From: Argopecten irradians
Lineage: Eukaryota > Mollusca > Bivalvia > Pectinida > Pectinidae
Assembly: GCF_041381155.1 (NCBI RefSeq)
Contig: NC_091149.1
Location: forward strand, 8,820,609 to 8,884,608
Reading direction: 5' to 3'
Length of the DNA stretch: 64,000 nucleotides
Below are positions 56,501-64,000 of this stretch, piece by piece (the stretch's first letter is position 1; every line of letters starts with the position of its first letter). Made by a program: the position numbers and the translations under genes. The notes below the pieces were generated by a model. That model saw only the letters and a program-made list of their open reading frames with translations. It was not told the DNA's origin and searched no databases.

Positions 56501-58978
56501 AAAAGAAAACTAGTCCTAGGTAATATAACATGCATTTAATAGTACAATGTATAAGATTGTTTATTCCATACGACATTATATTTAATCAACTAACTAAAGG
56601 AGCTTTTGCTTTTGCAAGAAAAACTTTTAAGATCGATGTAATTTTGACTTAACTATATATAAAATAAGTAAAAATTTAGGAAACAAATTACATATTACTG
56701 AGGAATTTGTGCTCTTTTGTAAATGACTGACTTTGTACATATTGTATTGATTTAAATTGCTTTCATTTGACATTGATAGAAAGCATTCTCTCCATCAACT
56801 TGTAGCCGTCCGTTTACCGCTTTCAAAACAAACTTTTCCTTATTCTATAACGTTTCGATTTCTCTAATTCGTTTAGGCTGACCTACACTTCTATCATTAT
56901 TTACATGTTATTCGTAAAGTTTAAAACAAGGCAATGTGTTTTACAATAACCACTTAAATCTATGAAGAAATTCGCTGGTATCCATTATGAATATCTTCTT
57001 GCATAAATCATATTTTTCGCTTATTTTAATTCCAGGGAGGTTTAAATCCTTAACAGTCAATACATGCAACACAGTGTGCACATGTATGCACTTTGTTTAT
57101 TTATTGAGTGCTTTGTACAGCCAGGGTCATGTAAGGACGGCCTCTAATGTATGCGGTGTGTAGTGTATGAATTGCGTGGCGCGCGTTTTTGGAGACTGCG
57201 ATATAACCATGTTACGTCTTCACGTATAATGGAGTTCTTGCTTTTTTGTAGTGCCATATCTCTGAAACATGCCACCAAAGATACCAAGAAACACATACTT
57301 AACCAGTCAATACTAAATATAGCTTACTCAGAAATGGTAAAGTTGAATTCATATTTGTCATTAAAGCAACAACGGTTACCCATGTATATGACCATGTTTG
57401 CAACAAAGAAAGAGTAGTCCAAGCGATCGCTTTCAGCATTAAAGAAAACTGCACAGGATCTTCTCACTTGCATCACCTACAGACACAAAAGTTCGTTGTG
57501 GACAATTGTGATGCCCCTGTGTCAACCGCTAGCTGGGTAATGGGAACGAAGGTATGCTTGTTGATAAATACTCTTTGTATTTCGTTCCGTCTTTATGTAC
57601 CCAATCTGTAATTTCTATTTCTAACTTTGTATTTATTACGTATAATGTATGAAACCGGATGTAACCTCGTTCTGGTAATACAGCATGGTCACAGAATGTT
57701 AGGTATCTTGTTCTAAAAAAATATTAGAACCCAAAGTCATATATCCGATATTCTCTGGTTGAATTTTATTGAAATAAAGAAAACTTTCTTGAATAGGTAC
57801 AAGGAAACTGTAACGATATCCCGATGTATTCCCCTCTATTTACGTTCTATCACGGAAGTGGACACGATTTAGCCGGTATATTTGGTGGTTGTGACTCGGA
57901 TGGAAACTTTAAGGTCAGTAGACTTTATTAGCAGTTACAATAATATTAAACAATGTTTTTCGAGTCCATTGTAACAAGAAAAGCGGCCTTTGCACTTGAT
58001 AGTTTCCTTAAAAATTAATTGGTATGAATAACCTGTAAATGTTGTGGCGTTTAGAACCAATATTACAAATATACATACTAGTTAGTAAACAAGTAACGTG
58101 TCCATGTGATGGTTTCCAATTATTAACAACACAACAATAAAACAGTTTTTGTATCCCAAATAGAACAAGGAAAAAAAACTTTTTTATTGTTATACTAGTA
58201 AATAAACATAGAATCACGTCTCAACAATTTCAATTATTACATTAGAAATGCAATTCAATTTTAATCTATTGAATTACAACAAACATGGTAAACAATTATG
58301 TATCTTTCCTCATCAAGGAGTTACCTCCCCTTTTTTCATAAATCTAACCATGTATATACATGTATGTTTTTTACTAATACTTGTTTCTTTGTACCATCAA
58401 TATCAGCAAAAGACGAATATAGGCAATGTCTGATTCTAATTATATTGACATTTTTTTTCTCATTTTTTTTTCAGAAACGTATATACATTCAGATTGGAAA
58501 CTCCTTTTTGTCTTTGTTGATGAACCTCCGGTTCATTGGCATTTTTTCTTGGCTGACTATCTAAGTTTATTCTTTAAAACATGATATTTTGCATATATTG
58601 ACGAAGTTTAAACATTATGTTTGATGTAACCAGAAATTACAAAATGTTTATATAATATATCAAAGTTTTTTTCAGCTATATTTAACTATTTAAAAGTTTA
58701 TCTAAAAACCCCTAAGCACATACAATGTACAGAGGTACTCTGCCGATCGGAAAGATGGAGGAGGTACCTATCTCTATGTATATATATTTCTGCTTTTTGT
58801 CCATAAAATAATTGGAAATATTAAAATTGAAATATGAATGATACTATATGTATATTTATATTAGCATATATAATATCAATTACAGGTTATCATGGATGCT
58901 TGTGGCCGTAATCCGCGTATCCTTGACGTCACAAACACTACGTCGTTTTTTAATCACATATTTCGTATCAAATGGTAA
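53598..58978 (+). CDS. Gene E: secreted Cys/His module, TSP1, degenerate NlpC/P60-like domain
   Basis: Five exons give an open 681-nt frame, 226 aa: 53598-53712 (signal peptide MPLFWILYLLSLVSMVTG fused to a Cys module CDHCRNQCC with HRHHYG), 55652-55822 (TSP1, WSTWSHWHPCSRTC, the longer form with a CNSPRP loop), 57367-57551 (HVCNKERVVQAIA), 57797-57913 (VQGNC, FTFYHGSGHDLAGIF) and 58886-58978 (HIFRIKW, stop). Phases 1,1,0,0 are consistent. There is no SH3b-like exon, and the signal peptide is attached to the Cys module, unlike B and D. A 40-nt exon-like segment at 54708-54747 would break the frame and is left out. The catalytic Cys position of the amidase-like domain reads Arg, the His position Leu. 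The closest paralogue of the C-terminal domain is gene D. AATAAA overlaps the stop. Confidence 0.8.
54708..54747 (+). other. Out-of-phase exon-like Cys module in gene E intron 1
   Basis: Acceptor TGTTCAG and donor GTAAGT enclose 40 nt encoding CSNCEANCCMAR, clearly the second Cys module seen in genes B and D. Entry is phase 1 but exit is phase 2, so splicing it to the TSP1 exon would shift the frame. It is either a decayed exon, joined to an unseen exon, or used in a truncated isoform. Confidence 0.6.
55075..55440. repeat. Local tandem duplication (about 186 bp) in gene E intron
   Basis: ATAGCCAGCATGTTTTTAAT with the following TTCCACAAATAGACCGCATT recurs 186 bp later with few changes, and a third partial copy (CTCACTAAGCATACCAAAGC) follows near 55410. 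Confidence 0.75.
57090..57160. mobile_element. SINE 3' fragment in gene E intron
   Basis: CAGCCAGGGTCATGTAAGGA followed by CGGCCTCTAATGTATGCGGT. It lies about 200 bp before exon 57367-57551; the open frame 57151-57417 spans both and is not coding before the acceptor. Confidence 0.55.
57797..57913 (+). CDS. Gene E exon: conserved core of the C-terminal domain
   Basis: 39 codons, phase 0-0, differing from the gene D counterpart (50011-50127) at only two residues (Asn for Ala after VQGNC, His for Asn after FTFY). The flanking introns are unrelated, so this is either strong constraint or gene conversion. Confidence 0.85.
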
Positions 58979-58982
58979 TAAA
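58977..58982 (+). promoter_or_regulatory. AATAAA poly(A) signal overlapping the gene E stop codon
   Basis: TAA stop at 58976-58978 runs into AATAAA from 58977, the same arrangement as in gene D. Confidence 0.5.
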
Positions 58983-59079
58983 ATTTGTTTTGTTGCTTAA
59001 GGCTTTGAATATGTGTCTATTGCTTCCATAAAATGACATTGTGTATGTAGCAAAGACAAAAAACTCTTCCATAGTTAAC

Positions 59080-59205
59080 AGTGTTACCAGACGGTTACTA
59101 GGGAAAAGATAACTGTCTACTACCGTGGTAGGGAAAAGACAGCTCACACGCGCTAGACAGTGGCGTCATTTTTTTTGACATGTTTTTTTTTTTTTTTTTT
59201 TCGCA
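59080..59205 (-). repeat. Dispersed repeat downstream of gene E
   Basis: GGTAGGGAAAAGACAGCTCA with CACGCGCTAGACAGTGGCGT, inverted relative to 20868-21010. Confidence 0.65.
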
Positions 59206-60277
59206 TTGCAACGTTCATGTCGACTGAATTTTCACCATTTCTCGTTAAAGTAAGGGAAAAAGGAATCTTATATAGGCCAGTTAAGTGAAGAGAGATATCT
59301 CAATTCCGTGAAAGATTTTAACCTTCAACCCTCGGCAAGCCTCTGGTTGATTAACTAATATCTTTCACGTGGGTTGAGATATCCCTGTCCACCAGACAGA
59401 CCCATGTTAGATTATATTAGCCATAACATGGTGACTTTATCATAAGGAGGGTTTCCATTTTCACTTTGATCACTTCATTTCTCTCGTTGGATCATGCGCT
59501 TTTATTCTGACTTTTGACCGACATGTGGATACACATTGTATTTGCTAATGGATATAGCTAGTTTTATGTCTTGAGGCTTGAATTGATACACGGTATCTAT
59601 CGCATCGTCTTGAATAATGGGTTCAAAACCTCATTGTTTTGAGTGTAACCATTTCAAGACTTCAATTAAGGATTTATATTCCAATACACAGTCATTTAAA
59701 GATGGCCTCCTCTGTATGCAATGCGTTGTATATGGACCATTCCTAATTAAGTTCGGTATTATATGTACATTTGATCACCTCCTCCGATAAGCTCATCGCC
59801 TATGAAATATGTGGTGTGTTTAAATCTCTCGAAAGTAGAAACGGTTATTAGTACGTCCCGAGATGATCCGATTATTGGCAAGGGAACATTCTGATGTGAC
59901 CCAGAACGGGGAGTTGTTAGATTTACTATTAAAGCGTAACGTAGAGCATCGTAGTGTAAAGGAATTAAAATTCTGATTAGATTAAACGCTAAACAAGAAC
60001 AGAAACTGCCACCATCTGTCTCCGATCAGAGAACATAACCCAGACACTTCCTCACAAGCTGAAGTACAGAGGCGTCAGAATATGACACCTAATGGAACGT
60101 TATGAAATTATTGATATAAAAAGGTGCAACTATTAACTTTACTATTGATTTTTAATTTCATTGCTACAGACTGAACCAAAATTCGAAAAAATATTTAAAA
60201 AATATCAGAAAATGGCAACTCCGATGATTTTGTTAATAACATCAATATAAAAAAAATCAAGAGAAATGTGTTTTACG

Positions 60278-60283
60278 TTTATT
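60278..60283 (-). promoter_or_regulatory. AATAAA poly(A) signal of gene F
   Basis: AATAAA on the minus strand about 50 nt past the gene F stop codon at 60333-60335, a conventional distance. Confidence 0.5.
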
Positions 60284-60332
60284 TCAATAGTAACACAATA
60301 TGCCATGAACAGAGATGTCAAATGTAAACTAA

Positions 60333-61991
60333 TCACCACCTAACCGTGAAATAGTTAAATGGATCATTTGGATACTTGGCATTGGTTGATACTGTCGTAT
60401 TCGTGGGTATATCCATTACCTCAGCTACGCCGTTACAGGCTCTGGTCGCCATCTTAACACAAAGTGAAATTGATATAAGCAATGGTGTATGTTTGTGCTA
60501 TACAGTAAACCCCAGATAATCCGGATACAGATAGTCAGGAAAACTCTTAGTCCGGACCGAAATTTCAGGGAACGGATTACCGTATCTACACCTGTTGACT
60601 AAGAACACACAAGACTTGGCTGTCCGGAAAATTCGTAATCCGGACGGTTGAAGTAGATGACATCGAATGTTTCCGGATTATCTCTCTTGATATTTATTTT
60701 GTATTTTACTATATAAAGGATGAGTTTCGTTTCGGGTTTATATAATATATATTTGCAGTTTTACTGAAATTAACGAATTAACACATTAAACATTTTGTAG
60801 ATATGCGAATTTTGCATTAAGAGGAATCTGTTCACCTACATTATCAAAGCAGGGCAGTTTTAACGAACGGACTTATAAGTGTAAGAGTGGTGCGGGACTT
60901 GTCTCTGGTGAAGTTACCTTGAATCCCGTGCTTGTATATCCGATGAAGATACCACTAAAACCTTCATGTGAACTGTCCTGTTGGTAAGCATTGTTCCAGA
61001 AGGTCGCTATCGGTGTGTACGGTGGGATTGTTTTACTCCCTGTCATGTCAAATCCGACCTGTTATGTTGAAATGAAGTATAAAAACATTTAAGTAAAACA
61101 TGACGTCGTAAAATGGTGATTAAGGGGAATGGGTACTTCATAACTATTTTTCCGTCTGCATATTACACATGCAGGTAGGTATCGATTGTTACATCAATAT
61201 TTTGTGAGCGGACTTAATGTCGTTTTCTCTAAATGTATGACGTTACACTCTAAATGGCTGATGTCACAATCAATACCTACCTGCAAGGGTAAATAATACT
61301 GTTATATGTATTGTTGTACGAAACTAGACATCGTTGTGGGCGGATCATGTGTCAAATTGCGATTAAAATCTCAGTTTATCAGCTGTTCAACCAATAAGTT
61401 GTTCCGATGTTATACAACTTATGGATGATATGATTCCGAAGATTTTGGAGCAATTGTGATAACGATTGATTGACGACAGTTTTTGCTACTAAACATCTGA
61501 ACTTCCTGAAGATACTTAGCAAATATGAGAAATTGTTTCCCAATTCCATCTTCAGATTTAGTTATATGTGTATGTATACCAGAGCTTACTTGAATACAAA
61601 TAATGTCTAAACTGAATGTGAAGAAAATATGGTTATTATTATCATCAAACAATTTAATTATCACGGAATGTAGTGCGAGGGGCATGTTTGTTGTATTGGT
61701 TAGAGATATACGAACCTCCGGGTTCACAAAATGGGGTTAATGATTAAAAAGTTTGCTTCACATGTATAGCAATTGCTCTTAGAATACCATTACACTTTTC
61801 TGTATTTTTTACCGACAATCCTCTCTTCCAGTGATCTGTGCCTGTTATACTGGTACAATGGTCATGTAGGAATTGGTCACTCCCTGATGACCATACGTCC
61901 GGACACTGGGGTGGATTTGTGGTGTCTAATTCTGCCAAGGCCTGGACGGTGGATATTTTGTTGCAGATATGCGCGGATCCTTGTAGATCAT
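60333..61991 (-). CDS. Gene F (3' partial): degenerate NlpC/P60-like C-terminal domain
   Basis: Three minus-strand exons: 61991-61813 (phase 1 in; GSAHICNKISTVQALAEL, DHWKRGLS), 61058-60918 (VGFDMT, IPPYTPIATFWNN, SSHEGFSGIF) and 60452-60333 (ending YFTVRW, TGA). Phases 1/0/0 and AG/GT borders match genes A and C, its closest relatives. The middle exon has lost both cysteines that A and C keep (NCN to FDM, IECT to IGYT), which would unpair their partners. Upstream exons (signal peptide, TSP1) are not seen before the inverted-repeat element and minisatellite to the right, so the 5' part is outside the window, far away, or lost. The gene converges on gene E. Confidence 0.75.
61147..61310. mobile_element. 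CRE-type MITE in gene F intron
   Basis: Copy with CTGCATATTACACATGCAGG, GTATGACGTTACACTC and TGATGTCACAATCAATACCT. The outer arms are partly eroded. Confidence 0.65.
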
Positions 61992-62017
61992 CTGCAGAAT
62001 GAAACAAACGCTCGTTC

Positions 62018-62035
62018 GATCTCGTTCAATGATAT
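62018..62035. repeat. Single copy of the 18-bp minisatellite unit
   Basis: GATCTCGTTCAATGATAT stands alone 27 bp upstream of gene F's first visible exon and about 830 bp from the array. It may be the seed from which the array expanded, or a leftover. Confidence 0.6.
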
Positions 62036-62253
62036 TGAAAAGGGGAAATTCAACCTCATTTTTACTGAGGCACGGGAAAATAAAACATCATATTTCCCAG
62101 AGGCACGTATCCCTATGGTGACCGCCCGTCTTCCACACAGAATTATCTCTCCTGCCGATTGAACGTCATTTTTATCATCCTTAATTTATTTTTTATTTTA
62201 TTTTAACCCAGAATAGCAAATCGCGAATTTTCAGTATAATAATTAATTCATGT

Positions 62254-62822
62254 CCCAAGTGGCAGTGTGATATGAAGGTTCATTATATGACTGGTGTTTT
62301 TGCTGCATTTTGATTGGCCGATACGTTTCTCAGAAGTTTTCATCAACTGCGATATCAACCCCGACTCGAGTTCAATAACCTGTGACAAAAATAGATCGAG
62401 GGAAACTCCCTTTAGATGTGACGTCATAATCACTTTTTACGTCGAGTCGTACCCAAATATAGCTTTACGGGAGTTTCCTTATTCAAAGACGTCGGATTAA
62501 TCTATTGTGACGTCATTATAAATAGTTATATATAGCAACATATTTGACGGAAGGCAGTTTTGAAGAACCGGGTTAATATCCTGTAAATGTCATATAATAA
62601 AATAGTTATCGACCTTTTTTTCAGGTGGATACGGTGAGTTATCAACCCGAGTAAGTGATATATCCCCAGGCCGTAGAGGGTTGATAACTCACGGTATCCA
62701 CCTGAAAATAGGTCGATACTTGTATATTATTTATCCTCAGATGTAATATTCCCCTCGGGCAATCTCTCGGGAAATATTTCACCTTCGGGTAAATAAACCT
62801 TTATATAACACTGCCACTTGGG
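62254..62822. mobile_element. 569-bp element with 15-bp inverted termini and central hairpin
   Basis: CCCAAGTGGCAGTGT (62254-62268) and its exact complement (62808-62822) bound the segment. Inside, CAGGTGGATACGGTGAGTTA at about 62624 pairs with TAACTCACGGTATCCACCTG at about 62685, enclosing an inner GTTGATAACTC stem. No coding frame is supported; the frames 62248-62433 and 62294-62500 lie within it. Confidence 0.7.
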
Positions 62823-62859
62823 CCGTAAATGCATATTATGACCCTCTCCAATAATTACA

Positions 62860-64000
62860 TATTCCCGTTCAATGATATTATAATCTCGTTCAATGATACT
62901 ACAATCTCGTTCAATGATAGTGTAATCCCGTTCAATGATATAATGATCCAGTTCAATGGTATTATGATCTTTTCAGTGATATTAAGATCGTGTTCAATAA
63001 TAAAATGATCATTTTCAATGATATTATTATCGCGTTCAATAATTTTATGGTCCTTTTCAATGATAACATAATCCCGTTCAATGATATGATCCCGTTCAAT
63101 TATCTTGTGATCCCGTTCCATGATATTATGATCCCGTTCAATGATATGATCCCGTTCAATACATGATCTCGTTCAATGATATGATCCCGTTCATTGATAT
63201 GATATAGTTCAATGATATGATCTCGTTCAATGATATGATCCCGTTCAATCATATTGTGATCCCGTTCCATGATATTATGATCCCGTTCAATGATATGATC
63301 CCGTTCAATACATGATCTCGTTCAATGATATGATCTCGTTCAATGATATGATCTCGTTCAATGATATGATCCCGTTCAATCATATTGTGATCCCGTTCCA
63401 TGATATGATCCCGTTCAATACATGATCTCGTTCAATGATATGATCTCGTTGAATGATATGATCTCGTTCAATGATATGATCCCGTTCAATGATATGATCT
63501 CGTTCAATGATATGATCTCGTTCAATGATATGATCCCGTTCAATGATATGATCTCGTTCAATGATATGATCTCGTTCAATGATATGATCTCGTTCAATGA
63601 TATGATCCCGTTCAATGATATGATCTCGTTCAATGGCATGATCCCGTTCAATGACATGATATCGTTGAATGATATGATCCCGTTCAATGATATGATCTCG
63701 TTCAATGATATAATCTCGTTCAATGATATGATCCCGTTCAATGATATGATCCCGTTCAATGATATGATCTCGTTCAATGATATGATCTCGTTCAATGATA
63801 TGATCCCGTTCAATGATATGATCTCGTTCAAATATATGAGCTCGTTCAATGATATGATCTCGTTCAATGATACGATCTCGTTCAATGATATAATCCCGTT
63901 CAATGATATGATCCCGTTCAATGATATGATCTCGTTCAAATATATAATCCCGTTCAATGATATGATCTCGTTCAATGATATAATCCCGTTCAATGATATG
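62860..64000. repeat. 18-bp minisatellite running off the window
   Basis: More than 50 tandem copies of GATCTCGTTCAATGATAT and its GATCCCG variant. Units at the left (to about 63160) are longer, 19-22 bp, and more varied; to the right the period is mostly 18. Because 18 is divisible by three, long open frames appear (62855-63121 and 63415-63993, minus strand, IISLNE/IISLNG repeats) without being genes. Confidence 0.93.

Larger units (their letters stand above)
58979..60332. other. Intergenic region between convergent genes E and F
   Basis: Contains the dispersed repeat (59080-59205), a long T-run near 59180, a foldback (59290-59400) with GTGAAAGATTTTAACC and its approximate complement around a TCAACCCTCGGC centre, and a repeat fragment near 59690-59740 (GATGGCCTCCTCTGTATGCA). 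No exon seen. Confidence 0.6.

Noticed and set aside
63415..63993. 192-codon open frame of IISLNE/IISLNG repeats
   Set aside because: It is the 18-bp minisatellite read in frame; unit length divisible by three and lack of stops in the unit explain it. No signal, splice context or non-repeat part.

Overview
The window is nuclear DNA of an animal, most likely a bivalve mollusc. The evidence is AT-rich sequence, small exons with GT/AG splice sites, thrombospondin type-1 (TSP1) exons, a tRNA-like SINE of the kind scattered through bivalve genomes, a LINE 3' end, and many foldback elements. No rRNA, tRNA gene, CRISPR or bacterial operon is visible. Nearly all ORFs longer than 60 codons are chance frames; the real genes are chains of 40-216 nt exons, reconstructed here from splice sites, phases and paralogue comparison.

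One gene family fills the window. Its members encode small secreted proteins built from a signal peptide, an SH3b-like N-terminal domain, one or two Cys/His micro-modules (C-x(2-4)-C-x3-CC, the first usually with a His-rich tail), zero to two TSP1 domains, and a C-terminal domain of three exons. The C-terminal domain resembles NlpC/P60-like (BPSL0067-type) peptidoglycan amidases, but the expected catalytic positions look replaced. Every internal module is a symmetric phase 1-1 exon, so modules can be added or lost without breaking the frame. Peptidoglycan or microbe recognition is the best guess at function, but it is an inference.

Layout: D' (1545-4134, minus, 5' half only), A (6309-13118, minus, 291 aa), B (16266-26746, plus, no C-terminal domain), truncated B' exon (31289-31482, minus), C (34612-40683, plus, 291 aa), D (43017-50733, plus, 259 aa), E (53598-58978, plus, 226 aa), F (60333-61991, minus, 3' part only). 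The block D'-A-B exon 1 (about 1204-16459) is repeated in inverted orientation as B'-C-D 5' half (31289-about 45930). This is a large inverted duplication with arms of about 15 kb. Its outer edges lie in a minisatellite and its inner edge cuts through exon 1 of gene B.

The 14.8-kb spacer holds gene B, a 1.5-kb foldback element, and two and a bit tandem units of about 5.4-5.5 kb. Each complete unit carries one TSP1 exon and one 3-kb terminal-inverted-repeat element. The right end (62.86-64.0 kb) is an 18-bp minisatellite that runs off the window.
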